Source of the DNA: Thermomonospora echinospora | GTDB lineage: Bacteria > Actinomycetota > Actinomycetes > Streptosporangiales > Streptosporangiaceae | Reading direction: 5' to 3' | NCBI RefSeq assembly: GCF_900108175.1 | Contig: NZ_FNVO01000004.1 | Coordinates: forward strand, 248,001-312,000 | DNA: 64,000 nucleotides | Shown: positions 42,606-50,698 of the stretch, in pieces | How the letters are laid out: each line of letters opens with the position of its first letter | How positions within the stretch are numbered: the first letter of the stretch is position 1 | Made by a program: the position numbers and the translations under genes | Notes under the pieces: generated by a model | Database searches by the model: none | Seen by the model: the letters and a program-made list of their open reading frames with translations, nothing else | What the model was told of the DNA's origin: nothing

Positions 42606-43607
42606 GTGGCCGACGGCGACCTCGCGAACCTGAGTGACCAGCTCATGCTGGGCACCGTGCTGCTGTACGTCGTGGCGATGGTCGGCTACGCGCTCGACCT
42701 GGGCTTCGGCCTACGCCGACGGCAGACCGAACAGACCGAACAGGCCGAACAGGCCGCTCCCGCCAAGGTGCTGGTGGGCTCCGCCGGCGCCGAGGCGGTG
42801 GACGCCGGCACCGACGCCGGTGACGCCGCCGACGCCGACGCCGATGAGGGCGGCCGGCGCCGGGAGACCGACTGGGGCCGGTTCGCGGTCCTGATCAACG
42901 TGCTGGGCTGGGGCGCCCACCTGGGCATGCTGGTGACCCGCGGCTGGGCCGCCGAGCGGTGGCCGTGGGGCAACATGTACGAGTTCCTGTCGGCCATCGC
43001 GTTCGCGGCCGTCACCGCCTACCTGGTGGTGCTGGTGCGCCACAAGGCCCGCTTCCTGGGCGCGTTCGTGATGGTCGCCGCGGTGATCGCCCTGGGCATC
43101 GCCACCATCTGGCTGTACACCCCGGTGGGCCCGCTGGTCCCGGCGCTGAAGTCGTACTGGATCGCCATCCACGTCAGCGCGGCCATCGTCGCCACCGGCG
43201 CGTTCACGGTCGGCGGCACGGCGACCCTGCTCTACCTGCTGCAGTCGCGCCGCCAGGAGCGCGGCACCGAGGGCGGCGGGGCGCTGGCCCTGCTGCCGGG
43301 CGCCGACACGCTGGACCGGCTGGCCTACAAGATCACCATGTTCGCGTTCCCGATCTGGACTTTCGCCATCATCGCGGGCGCCATCTGGGCCGACGAGGCG
43401 TGGGGCCGCTACTGGGGCTGGGACCCCAAGGAGGTTTGGTCGTTCGTGACCTGGGTCATCTACGCCGGCTACCTGCACGCGCGCGCCACCGCGGGCTGGC
43501 GGGGCCGCAAGGCGGCGATCATCTCCCTGGTGGCCTTCGCCGCCCTGCTGTTCAACTTCTTCGGCGTGAACTACATGTTCTCCGGCCTGCACTCCTACGC
43601 GGGCTGA
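42606..43607 (+). CDS. ccsB: CcsB-family c-type cytochrome biogenesis protein
   Basis: CcsB is the heme-handling subunit of the system II synthetase. The 333-residue protein has about eight helices and the tryptophan-rich WWD-like signature WGRYWGWDPKEVWSFVTW, with conserved histidines nearby (VTRGWAAERWPWGNMYEFLS has the other Trp cluster). The GTG at 42606 is chosen for its GAGGAG site 8 bases ahead; GTG 42597 overlaps the resB stop and is an alternative. An N-terminal cytoplasmic loop has a 9-bp repeat coding Q-T-E units. A hairpin terminator follows at 43639. Confidence 0.94.
   Translation: MADGDLANLSDQLMLGTVLLYVVAMVGYALDLGFGLRRRQTEQTEQAEQAAPAKVLVGSAGAEAVDAGTDAGDAADADADEGGRRRETDWGRFAVLINVLGWGAHLGMLVTRGWAAERWPWGNMYEFLSAIAFAAVTAYLVVLVRHKARFLGAFVMVAAVIALGIATIWLYTPVGPLVPALKSYWIAIHVSAAIVATGAFTVGGTATLLYLLQSRRQERGTEGGGALALLPGADTLDRLAYKITMFAFPIWTFAIIAGAIWADEAWGRYWGWDPKEVWSFVTWVIYAGYLHARATAGWRGRKAAIISLVAFAALLFNFFGVNYMFSGLHSYAG
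42723..42758. repeat. 9-bp in-frame tandem repeat inside ccsB
   Basis: Four 9-bp units (cagaccgaa twice, caggccgaa, caggccgct) at 42723-42758 encode Q-T-E, Q-T-E, Q-A-E, Q-A-A in a cytoplasmic loop. In-frame units can change in number without breaking the gene. Confidence 0.85.
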
Positions 43608-43638
43608 CCGGCGCCCTGCCGTCGCGGGAAGTCCAGGA

Positions 43639-43673
43639 GAAGGGGGCCCGAGGCATCGCCTCGGGCCCCCTTC
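43639..43673. terminator. Bidirectional-type hairpin between ccsB and the next converging gene
   Basis: A perfect 16-bp inverted repeat (43639-43654 with 43658-43673) has a 3-nt loop. It sits 31 bases after ccsB and 4 bases before the end of the minus-strand gene. It should end the cytochrome c operon and the opposite transcript. Confidence 0.78.
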
Positions 43674-43677
43674 GCCG

Positions 43678-43992
43678 TCAGTCCTCGCCCCGGATCCGCC
43701 GGTCCAGGCTGCGCAGGAACTCCGGGTCGTCGTCGGGGCCCTTCGGCACCGGCGGACGCGGGGCGGCCGGGCTGCCGGACGGGGACCAGGGGGCGCCCGG
43801 ATGGCCCGCGGCCTCCCGGGGACGGCCCAGCAGCAGCCACAGCGCCGCGCCCGGCATGAAACCGAGCAGGACGACCAGGAACCAGCCGAACCTGGGCAGC
43901 AGCCGTACCTCGGTCTCGTCGGTGGTGAGCACGTCGAAGAGGCAGAACAGCCAAACGCCAACGATGATCAGGCCGAGCACGACATACAGCAT
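43678..43992 (-). CDS. Small two-helix membrane protein with PLD nuclease N-terminal-like (PLDc_N) domain
   Basis: The 104-residue protein has two helices, MLYVVLGLIIVGVWLFCLFDVLTT and FGWFLVVLLGFMPGAALWLLLG, separated by a short charged turn. A Pro-rich tail ends in DDDPEFLRSLDRRIRGED. The pattern fits PLDc_N proteins, whose function is unknown. The frame continues upstream, but the ATG at 43992 begins the helix, and no ribosome site is obvious there. It is divergent from the metallopeptidase gene. Confidence 0.8.
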   Translation of the reverse strand: MLYVVLGLIIVGVWLFCLFDVLTTDETEVRLLPRFGWFLVVLLGFMPGAALWLLLGRPREAAGHPGAPWSPSGSPAAPRPPVPKGPDDDPEFLRSLDRRIRGED

Positions 43993-44128
43993 GCTTTGAG
44001 CGTAACCCGTGACTTGGACACTGACCGCTTGTCGACTGGACATCGGCTCGCGGCTTACCCTGCCAGAGTCAGGTCCGGCGGCGGCGTGCCGCGTTCGGGT
44101 GTGCCGGACGTTCCTGAGAGGCGGGTGG

Positions 44129-45088
44129 ATGCGGTACAGGGGTATTCGCCGTAGGTCCCGCGAGCGGCCCGACGAGGGCTTCGCGCCTTCCCCGCCCGAG
44201 CAGTCCCCGTCGCCGGAGCGCGGGCAGCGGTGGGCGCCCACCCGTCCCCGCAGCAGCCAGCCCCGCGACCGGTGGGGCCGGTTCCGCAAGGGCGGCCGGG
44301 ACGACGACTTCGCGCTGCGGACGCCCGCCGACACCGGCGGCGGACCAGAGGGCGCCGCCGACCGGCGGTCTGCCGGGGCCCGGGGACGGCCGTCCGAGGC
44401 ACAGCGCACCGGCCCTAGCTGGCGGGACTTCGAGCTCGACACCGACCTGCCCAGAGCCGCCCCGCACGCCCCCGGCACGCCCTCGTTCGGAGACGGCCGG
44501 CGGCACTGCGGTCCGCTGGAGGACATCCTCTACCGGCAGTGGGACGCCGACCAGGGTCCGCCGACCCCCGAGGTGGTCCGGGCGGTGGAGAGCCTGGCCG
44601 CGCTGCCCGAGCCGCTCAAGGAGCGGCTGGCGGCCGGTCTGGACGGCATCTATGTGGGCCGTGGCGGCGTGCCGCAGCTCGACGACATGGGGCACCTGGC
44701 CGGCCGCCCGCTGCCGTCGGGGCGGGCCACCTGGGACATCTGCGCGGGGGCCTACGGCGACCGCAAGATCGTGGTGGGGGACCGGCCGTCGCCGACCCCG
44801 GACGTGATGATGCACGAGGTGGGGCACGCCCTCGACGACCTCGACGGGCAGGGCGGGCACTGGCAGTCCGACAGCGCCGCCTTCCGCGCGCTGTACGACC
44901 GGTGCCTGCCGCATCTGGCCAGCGACTTCCACCGCCAGCCGGCCGAGCTGGGGCGGCGGGAGTTTTTCGCGGACGCGTTCGCTGCGATCTCGGCCCGGCA
45001 GCGGCCCGCCCTGGTGGATATGCTCGGCGGCGACATCCGGCTGGCGCTCGATGTGATGCTGTTCTTCAACCGCAGATACGGAATCTAG
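44129..45088 (+). CDS. Putative anthrax lethal factor-related zinc metallopeptidase
   Basis: The 319-residue protein has a Pro/Arg/Ser-rich disordered N-terminus of about 140 residues with no signal peptide. A compact C-terminal domain contains the zinc motif His229-Glu-Val-Gly-His233 and a likely third ligand Glu278 in REFFADAF. HExxH followed 45 residues later by E-x3-D fits the gluzincin ATLF-like toxin domain. Such domains occur in actinobacterial polymorphic toxins. The ATG at 44129 has a GAGG site. A small acidic gene follows 15 bp downstream. A toxin, a secreted protease or an intracellular processing enzyme are all possible. I favour a contact- or ESX-dependent effector, unproven. Confidence 0.75.
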   Translation: MRYRGIRRRSRERPDEGFAPSPPEQSPSPERGQRWAPTRPRSSQPRDRWGRFRKGGRDDDFALRTPADTGGGPEGAADRRSAGARGRPSEAQRTGPSWRDFELDTDLPRAAPHAPGTPSFGDGRRHCGPLEDILYRQWDADQGPPTPEVVRAVESLAALPEPLKERLAAGLDGIYVGRGGVPQLDDMGHLAGRPLPSGRATWDICAGAYGDRKIVVGDRPSPTPDVMMHEVGHALDDLDGQGGHWQSDSAAFRALYDRCLPHLASDFHRQPAELGRREFFADAFAAISARQRPALVDMLGGDIRLALDVMLFFNRRYGI

Positions 45089-45103
45089 CCGAGGTGATCG
45101 ACG

Positions 45104-45346
45104 GTGTACGTGATCCGGCTTCCCGACGGCACCCTGCGCGTACCCACGAGCGCGACCACGGACGACGGACGGATCATCGGCCAGGGGTATGTGGAGGTCG
45201 GTCCGGGGGATCCCGACTATGACCGGCTGCTTCGCCAGTCGCTGACCGAGGAGGAGCTGGAGGAGAAGCGACGCGGGTGGCGGGAGGGGGACGAGGCCCT
45301 GCTCCGTGAGTTTGAGGAATGGAAGGCCACGCAGGCGGAGGACTAG
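45104..45346 (+). CDS. Small acidic protein paired with the metallopeptidase
   Basis: No family is recognised. The 80-residue product starts at GTG 45104 with MYVIRLPDGTLRVPTSATTDD, then TEEELEEKRRGWREGDEALLREFEEW, a likely amphipathic helix. About one quarter of its residues are Asp or Glu. The 15-bp spacing from the upstream gene implies one transcript. An inhibitor or immunity partner for a zinc protease would fit this size, charge and position, but nothing in the sequence proves it. Confidence 0.78.
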   Translation: MYVIRLPDGTLRVPTSATTDDGRIIGQGYVEVGPGDPDYDRLLRQSLTEEELEEKRRGWREGDEALLREFEEWKATQAED

Positions 45347-45431
45347 CACCCGGCGGCACCCGGCCGGGGAACCGTACTTTGGACCGTTACAAAAAACTCC
45401 GGACGCGCCCGCGGTGTACCAGGTGATCTCC

Positions 45432-45457
45432 CGGGGGGCCTGGGGGTCCTCCCCCCG
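45432..45457. terminator. Hairpin between converging small gene and bldC
   Basis: A 7-bp arm CGGGGGG (45432-45438) pairs with CCCCCCG (45451-45457) across 12 bases. It lies between the acidic-protein gene and bldC, which converge. Confidence 0.5.
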
Positions 45458-45494
45458 AGAAGATCGGGGTCCCGGCGGGCGGCCGGGAGCCGGC

Positions 45495-45698
45495 TCAGCG
45501 GCCCGAGTGCTCGGCCAGCGGCTCTTCCCCGCGCAGCAGCGCGTGCACCTCGGACTCGCGGAAGCGGCGATGGCCTCCGGGCGTGCGGATGCTGCTGATC
45601 CGGCCCGCCGCGGCCCACCGGGTCACCGTCTTGGGGTCGACCCTGAAGAGCGCGGCCACCTCTCCGGGGGTCAGCAGGCGCTCGCTGGTACTTTCCAC
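45495..45698 (-). CDS. bldC: Developmental regulator BldC (excisionase-type HTH)
   Basis: The 67-residue winged-helix protein reads LLTPGEVAALFRVDPKTVTRW, then RISSIRTPGGHRRFRESEV. It matches Streptomyces BldC, recalled as LLTPAEVATMFRVDPKTVTRW and TLGGHRRYREAEV, almost residue for residue. BldC binds direct repeats cooperatively and delays entry into development. The start is GTG 45698 with a GGGGGAGAG site. The 256-bp gap to the next gene (45699-45954) holds two GGTCACA direct repeats (45849-45855 and 45858-45864) and nothing else clear. Confidence 0.95.
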   Translation of the reverse strand: MESTSERLLTPGEVAALFRVDPKTVTRWAAAGRISSIRTPGGHRRFRESEVHALLRGEEPLAEHSGR

Positions 45699-45954
45699 GT
45701 TGTTCTCTCCCCCTTTGTCCCGCTCTCGGTGCGGGTGGACAGATTCTTAGTGTGCCGGGCGGGGACCGATTTCTCCCTTGTTTTCGCAAAACATCACCGT
45801 GAGTAATGGGACGAGCTGCAGAAATGACGGGAAGTAAACATGAGCTTGGGTCACACCGGTCACAGGGGCCTGCGGGTGTCCGCCCCGCCCCGCCCAGGAC
45901 CGGCCATTATGCCTTCTTCCGCCCCGTCACGCCCGAACGCATAGTCTCGTCCGC

Positions 45955-46989
45955 ATGTCCCGAGTGACCCGACACGATGAGGCGACCCGGCGGGAGCCGG
46001 CGACGCCGGGGAGGCATCGCGGGGCGCCCGGCCCCGAGCCGGTGACCCTGGCGGACATCGAGGAGGCGGCCGCCCGGCTGTCGGGGGTGTGCCTGCGCAC
46101 TCCGCTCGTCCCGTACCCGCTCGCCGACCCGCCGTTGCTGGTCAAGGCCGAGTCCCTGCAGCCCGTCGGCGCGTTCAAGTTGCGCGGCGCCTACAACGCC
46201 ATCGCCCGGCTGCCGGAGGCCGAGCGCGCCCGCGGGGTGGTCACGCACTCCAGCGGCAACCACGCGCAGGCCGTCGCCTACACCGCGCGCCGGCTGGGGA
46301 TCCCGGTGGTGCTGGTCGTCCCGCACACCACCCCGGGCGTGAAGGTGGACGCCTGCCGGCGGCTGGGCGCCGAGATCGTGTACGTCGAGCCCACCATGGA
46401 GGCCCGCACGGCCACCGCCGGGCGGCTGGCCGAGGCGCACGGCTTCACGCTGATCCCGCCGTTCGACGACCCCGCCGTGATCGCCGGGCAGGGCACCGTC
46501 GGGCTGGAGATCGTCCAGGACGCCCCGGACGTCGGGGCGGTGCTGGTGCCGGTCGGCGGGGGCGGCCTGATCTCCGGCGTGGCCGCCGCGGTCAGGGCGT
46601 TGCGCCCGCAGGCCAAGGTGATCGGCGTCGAGCCGGAGCTGGCCGCCGACGCCCGCGCCTCGCTGCGCACCGGCAGGCGGGTGGCCTGGACGGCCGAGGA
46701 CACCGGCCGGACCATCGCCGACGCGCTGCGCGCCCAGCGGCTCGGCGCGCTGACGTTCGCGCACATCAGGGAGTACGTGGACGACATCGTCACGGTGCGC
46801 GAGGAGGAGATCCGCGAGGCGATGCGGCGGCTGGCTCGGCAGGTCCGGCTCGTCGCCGAGCCCGCGGGGGCGGTGGCCACCGCCGCCTACCTGTTCCACC
46901 GCGACGAGCTGCCGTCGGTGTCCTCGTACGTGGCGGTGCTGTCGGGCGGCAACGTGGACCCCGCGCTGTTCGCCGAGGTCCTCGCATAG
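45955..46989 (+). CDS. Threonine/serine dehydratase (PLP-dependent ammonia-lyase)
   Basis: The 344-residue enzyme has the PLP lysine in GAFKLRGAYNA, the phosphate/substrate loop SSGNHAQAVAY, a Gly-rich cofactor site VGGGGLISG and a SGGNVDP signature at the C-terminus. There is no ACT regulatory domain, so it looks like the catabolic form, producing 2-oxobutyrate or pyruvate. A -10-like TAGTCT at 45942-45947 stands 8 bases before the ATG, which suggests a leaderless message. Serine racemase is a related alternative. Confidence 0.9.
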   Translation: MSRVTRHDEATRREPATPGRHRGAPGPEPVTLADIEEAAARLSGVCLRTPLVPYPLADPPLLVKAESLQPVGAFKLRGAYNAIARLPEAERARGVVTHSSGNHAQAVAYTARRLGIPVVLVVPHTTPGVKVDACRRLGAEIVYVEPTMEARTATAGRLAEAHGFTLIPPFDDPAVIAGQGTVGLEIVQDAPDVGAVLVPVGGGGLISGVAAAVRALRPQAKVIGVEPELAADARASLRTGRRVAWTAEDTGRTIADALRAQRLGALTFAHIREYVDDIVTVREEEIREAMRRLARQVRLVAEPAGAVATAAYLFHRDELPSVSSYVAVLSGGNVDPALFAEVLA

Positions 46990-47002
46990 ACTCGGCCTCG
47001 TC

Positions 47003-47260
47003 ATGCGTTCCGTACTCGCCTACACCGCGGCCAGGCTGGCCATCTTCGCCGCGACCTTCGCCGTCCTGTACCTGCTGCCCGTACTGGACCACAGCAAGCC
47101 GGAGTCGATGCTGCTGATCCTGGCCCTGTCGGTGATCATCAGCGGCGTGGTCAGCTACGTGCTGCTGACCGGCCTGCGCGACGCGGTGTCGTCGGCCGTG
47201 GTCACCGGCATCGGTAAGCGCCGCCACAAGTTCGAGGAGTCCCGCTCCAAAGAGGACTGA
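47003..47260 (+). CDS. DUF4229-family two-helix membrane protein
   Basis: The 85-residue protein has two helices ([19 protein letters not shown] and [20 protein letters not shown]) and a basic, then acidic C-terminus. It matches the DUF4229 type common in actinobacteria, often near menaquinone genes. It follows the dehydratase by 13 bp. Its function is unknown. Confidence 0.85.
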   Translation: MRSVLAYTAARLAIFAATFAVLYLLPVLDHSKPESMLLILALSVIISGVVSYVLLTGLRDAVSSAVVTGIGKRRHKFEESRSKED

Positions 47261-47429
47261 CGGGACGTCCGCACCGCCCGGCGCCCCGCGCCTTCGAACG
47301 GGCTCGTACCGCCTCGCGTCACCTCGCGCCACCTCGGTTTCGTGCCGCCGCGATGCCCGAGACCACCGCCGGCGGGCCGGAGGTCACCTGGGGACCGGGC
47401 CCGTCCCGGCGGCTCATAGGGTTGGGTGC

Positions 47430-48140
47430 ATGACCCGCGCTTCTCTCGACAAGCGGCCCGCCGACGTCGCTGCCATGTTCGACGGCACCGCCGAGCGGTA
47501 CGACCTGCTCAACAGCCTGATGACCGGAGGGCTGGACCGGCGGTGGCGGCGCGCGGTGGTGGCGGCGGTCGATGCCCGGCCCGGTGAGCGGATCCTGGAT
47601 CTGGCGGCCGGCACCGGCACCTCCTCGCTGCCCTTCGCCGAGGCCGGCGCGCACACCGTGGCCTGCGACTTCTCACTCGGCATGCTGTCGGTGGGGACAC
47701 GGCGCACCCGGGACCTGCCGGCCGGGCGCCGGCCGCGGTTCGTGGCCGGCGACGCGCTGCGGCTGCCGTTCGCGGACGGCGCGTTCGACGCCGTGACCAT
47801 CTCGTTTGGATTGCGTAACGTCGCCGACACCGATCTGGCGCTGCGTGAGTTGCGTCGGGTGACCCGGCCGGGCGGCCGACTGCTGGTCTGCGAGGTCAGC
47901 CATCCGCCGAACATGCTGACGGCGTTCGGCCACCGGCTCCATCTGCGATACGGCCTGCCGCTGCTGGCGAAGGTCAGTTCCAACCCCGACTCCTACCGCT
48001 ACCTGGCCGAATCCACGCTGGCCTGGCCGCGCCAGCAGGAACTGGCACGGCGGCTGCGGGAGGCGGGCTGGGACTCGGTCCGCTGGCGGAACCTGACGTT
48101 CGGCGTAGCGGCCATGCACCACGCCGTCAACCCTGGGTAG
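47430..48140 (+). CDS. menG: Demethylmenaquinone methyltransferase MenG/UbiE
   Basis: MenG adds the C-methyl group in the last step of menaquinone synthesis. The 236-residue product starts [22 protein letters not shown] and has the SAM site [13 protein letters not shown], a FSLGMLSVG strand, [10 protein letters not shown] and a [11 protein letters not shown] segment, all typical of UbiE/MenG. A -10-like TAGGGT lies 8 bases before the ATG. It stands 174 bp ahead of the reductase-nuo operon, so the quinone substrate and its user are neighbours. Mycobacteria and Streptomyces have a similar order. Confidence 0.94.
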   Translation: MTRASLDKRPADVAAMFDGTAERYDLLNSLMTGGLDRRWRRAVVAAVDARPGERILDLAAGTGTSSLPFAEAGAHTVACDFSLGMLSVGTRRTRDLPAGRRPRFVAGDALRLPFADGAFDAVTISFGLRNVADTDLALRELRRVTRPGGRLLVCEVSHPPNMLTAFGHRLHLRYGLPLLAKVSSNPDSYRYLAESTLAWPRQQELARRLREAGWDSVRWRNLTFGVAAMHHAVNPG

Positions 48141-48271
48141 GCCCCGGACGATCGGGCAAACCGGGTCAATCGCCTCGGAAGATCCGGGCAAAGCCTCCCG
48201 GACCGGTCCAAAGTCGGCGGGTCGCTAGGTACCCATCACTCCCGCCGAAGGAATAGACTCCCCCACGGATC

Positions 48272-48291
48272 CTTGTGAAGTACTTCACAAG
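48272..48291 (+). promoter_or_regulatory. Perfect Rex operator upstream of the reductase-nuo operon
   Basis: The sequence CTTGTGAAGTACTTCACAAG is a perfect 20-bp palindrome and includes TTGTGAA-N4-TTCACAA, the ideal Rex recognition pattern. It ends 23 bp before the GTG of the geranylgeranyl reductase gene. It would repress complex I production when NADH is scarce. The promoter around it could not be placed with certainty; a TAGACT at 48254-48259 is one candidate -10. Confidence 0.92.
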
Positions 48292-48314
48292 CGAACGAGC
48301 TAAGGAACATCGCC

Positions 48315-49571
48315 GTGACCGACTCCTCCGGACAGGCCGACGTCATCATCGTCGGGGCGGGACCCGCCGGTTCGTCCACCGCCTACTGGCTGGCACAGGC
48401 GGGGCTGGACGTGCTGCTGCTGGAGAAGGCCACCTTCCCCCGCGACAAGATCTGCGGCGACGGGCTCACCCCCCGCGCGGTCCGGGCGCTGATCTCCATG
48501 GGCGTCGACCTCGGTGACCCCGGCTGGATCCGCAACAAGGGCCTGCGCATCTACGGCGGTGGCGTCAAGATCGAGCTGCCCTGGCCCGAGCTGGCCAGCT
48601 TCCCCGACTTCGGCATGGCCCGCGCCCGCACCGACCTGGACCGGCTGCTGGCCGAGCACGCCGCCAAGTCCGGCGCCCGGCTGCAGCAGGGCTGCAACGT
48701 CACCGGCCCGATCCTCGACGAGCGCACCGGCCGCATCCTCGGCGTCACCGCCAGGTACCAGGGCGAGGAGGTCGAGTACCGTGCCCCGCTGGTGGTCGCC
48801 GCCGACGGCAACTCCAGCCGGCTGTCGCTGGCCATGGGGCTGCGTAAGCGCGAGGACCGGCCGATGGGCGTGGCGGTCCGCCGCTACTACCACACCCCGC
48901 GCCACGACGACGACTACCTGGAGTCGTGGCTGGAGCTGTGGGACGGCCAGCGGCTGCTGCCCGGCTACGGCTGGGTGTTCCCGCTCGGCAACGGGCTGTC
49001 CAACGTCGGGCTCGGCCTGCTCAACACCAGCAAGGCGTTCCAGAACGTGGACTACCGCGCCATGCTGCGCGGCTGGACCGCCGGCATGCCCGAGGAGTGG
49101 CAGTTCGACGAGGACCACGCCACCGGCCCGATCCGCGGCGCCGCGCTGCCCATGGGCTTCAACCGCCAGCCCCACTACACCCGCGGGCTGCTGCTGGTGG
49201 GCGACGCCGGCGGCATGATCAACCCGTTCAACGGCGAGGGCATCGACTACGGGATGGAGTCCGGCCGGCTGGCCGCCGAGACCATCGTGCAGGCGCTCGC
49301 CCGCCCCACCGCCGCCCAGCGGGAACGCGCGCTCTACGAGTACCCGCGCATCCTCAAGGATGAGCACGGGGGCTACTTCACCATCGGCCGGCTCTTCGTC
49401 AAGGCCATCGGCGACCCGAAGGTGATGAAGTTCCTGACCAGGCACGGCCTGCCCCATCCCACCCTGATGCGGTTCGCCCTCAAACTGATGGCCAACCTCA
49501 CCGACCCGCGGGACGGTGACGCGATGGACCGGATCATCAACGCCATGTCGAAGGTGGCCCCAGCGGCATGA
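48315..49571 (+). CDS. Geranylgeranyl reductase family flavoprotein (menaquinone reductase-like)
   Basis: The 418-residue FAD protein has the dinucleotide site VIIVGAGPAGSSTAYWLAQAG, a PRDKICGDGLTPRAV loop and the late FAD motif LLVGDAGGMINPFNGEGIDYGMESG. In mycobacteria the related MenJ saturates one isoprene unit of menaquinone. GTG 48315 is the start. It is preceded by the Rex site and followed 212 bp later by nuoA, so it is placed as the first gene of the complex I transcript. The same order is known in Streptomyces, by recollection. Confidence 0.9.
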   Translation: MTDSSGQADVIIVGAGPAGSSTAYWLAQAGLDVLLLEKATFPRDKICGDGLTPRAVRALISMGVDLGDPGWIRNKGLRIYGGGVKIELPWPELASFPDFGMARARTDLDRLLAEHAAKSGARLQQGCNVTGPILDERTGRILGVTARYQGEEVEYRAPLVVAADGNSSRLSLAMGLRKREDRPMGVAVRRYYHTPRHDDDYLESWLELWDGQRLLPGYGWVFPLGNGLSNVGLGLLNTSKAFQNVDYRAMLRGWTAGMPEEWQFDEDHATGPIRGAALPMGFNRQPHYTRGLLLVGDAGGMINPFNGEGIDYGMESGRLAAETIVQALARPTAAQRERALYEYPRILKDEHGGYFTIGRLFVKAIGDPKVMKFLTRHGLPHPTLMRFALKLMANLTDPRDGDAMDRIINAMSKVAPAA

Positions 49572-49777
49572 GCGCGATCGACGAACGTGGGGTCACCCCC
49601 CGGGGGGATGCTGAGATGACCACCCTGACTAAGGTGGCGACCCGTGACCATGACCGATGTCATGTCGGTGTGATGCGTCACGCCACGATGGTGCGCCCGC
49701 CCCGAGCCTCGCTGGAGGCGAACTTCTCGGCGGCGTCCGCCCCGTACAACGCCGTACGAACCGAGAAGGGGGTGTAG
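49568..49777 (+). CDS. Doubtful small open frame between reductase and nuoA
   Basis: A 69-codon frame starts with ATGA overlap on the reductase stop and ends 6 bases before nuoA. Composition is not obviously protein-like and no motif is recognised. Its placement would allow translational coupling, but a leader or spacer is equally likely. A short GTGA-TGCG-TCAC hairpin lies inside it at 49670-49681. Confidence 0.25.
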   Translation: MSAIDERGVTPRGDAEMTTLTKVATRDHDRCHVGVMRHATMVRPPRASLEANFSAASAPYNAVRTEKGV

Positions 49778-49783
49778 GGACCC

Positions 49784-50143
49784 ATGGATCTCTATGTTCC
49801 GATCGTCGTACTGGGAGCGCTGGCATTCGCCTTCGCGGCCGGTTCGGTGCTGATGGCCGCGTTCACCGGCCCCAAGCGCTGGAACCGGGCCAAGCTGGAG
49901 GCCTACGAGTGCGGCATCGAGCCCACCCCGCAGCCGGTCGGGGGCGGCCGCTTCCCGATCAAGTACTACCTGACGGCGATGCTGTTCATCGTCTTCGACA
50001 TCGAGATCATCTTCCTGTACCCGTGGGCGGTCGCCTTCGAGAGCATGGGGATCTTTGCCCTGGTCGAGATGGCACTGTTCATCGTCACCGTGCTGGTCGC
50101 GTACGCCTACATCTGGCGGCGCGGTGGTCTGGAGTGGGACTGA
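49784..50143 (+). CDS. nuoA: NADH-quinone oxidoreductase subunit A
   Basis: The 119-residue membrane subunit has three helices and the NuoA signature [38 protein letters not shown]. It is part of the membrane arm near the quinone pocket. A GTAGGGA site precedes the ATG. Its stop is one base before nuoB. Confidence 0.97.
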   Translation: MDLYVPIVVLGALAFAFAAGSVLMAAFTGPKRWNRAKLEAYECGIEPTPQPVGGGRFPIKYYLTAMLFIVFDIEIIFLYPWAVAFESMGIFALVEMALFIVTVLVAYAYIWRRGGLEWD

Positions 50144-50144
50144 C

Positions 50145-50696
50145 ATGGGACTTGAAGAGAAACTCCCCAGCGGGTTCCTGCTGACCACGGTCGAGCAGGT
50201 GGCGGGCTGGGCCCGCAAGAGCTCGGTGTGGCCGGCCACCTTCGGGCTGGCCTGCTGCGCGATCGAGATGATGGCCGCCGGCGACCCCCGGCACGACTTC
50301 TCCCGGTGGGGGATGGAACGCGCCTCGGCCACCCCCCGACAGGCCGACCTGATGATCGTGGCGGGCCGGGTGAGCCAGAAGATGGCGCCGGTGCTCCGCC
50401 AGATCTACGACCAGATGACCGAGCCCAAGTGGGTCATCGCCATGGGCGTGTGCGCCTCCTCCGGCGGCATGTTCAACAACTACGCCGTCGTGCAGGGCGT
50501 GGACCACATCGTCCCGGTGGACATCTACCTGCCCGGCTGCCCGCCGCGGCCGGAGATGCTGCTGGACGCCATCCTCAAGCTGCACGACAAGATCCAGAAC
50601 ACCAAGCTGGGCCCGCAGCGCCGCAAGCAGATCCAGGAGCTGGAAGAGGCCAAGCGCCGCCGGCTGCCGCTGCTGGGACAGCAGGGAGCGATCTAG
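50145..50696 (+). CDS. nuoB: NADH-quinone oxidoreductase subunit B
   Basis: NuoB carries the terminal 4Fe-4S cluster N2, which reduces quinone. The 183-residue product shows all four ligands: the CC pair in [10 protein letters not shown], Cys in GVCASSGG and Cys in PGCPPRPE. It has a Lys/Arg-rich C-terminal tail. It lies one base after nuoA and two bases before nuoC. Confidence 0.97.
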   Translation: MGLEEKLPSGFLLTTVEQVAGWARKSSVWPATFGLACCAIEMMAAGDPRHDFSRWGMERASATPRQADLMIVAGRVSQKMAPVLRQIYDQMTEPKWVIAMGVCASSGGMFNNYAVVQGVDHIVPVDIYLPGCPPRPEMLLDAILKLHDKIQNTKLGPQRRKQIQELEEAKRRRLPLLGQQGAI

Positions 50697-50698
50697 AG

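Noticed and set aside
45495-45698. Phage excisionase
   Set aside because: The fold is shared, but the sequence matches BldC and no integrase or attachment site is near.
49670-49681. CRP or Rex site before nuoA
   Set aside because: GTGA-TGCG-TCAC has only 4 central bases and 4-bp arms, and does not fit TGTGA-N6-TCACA or TTGTG-N8-CACAA.
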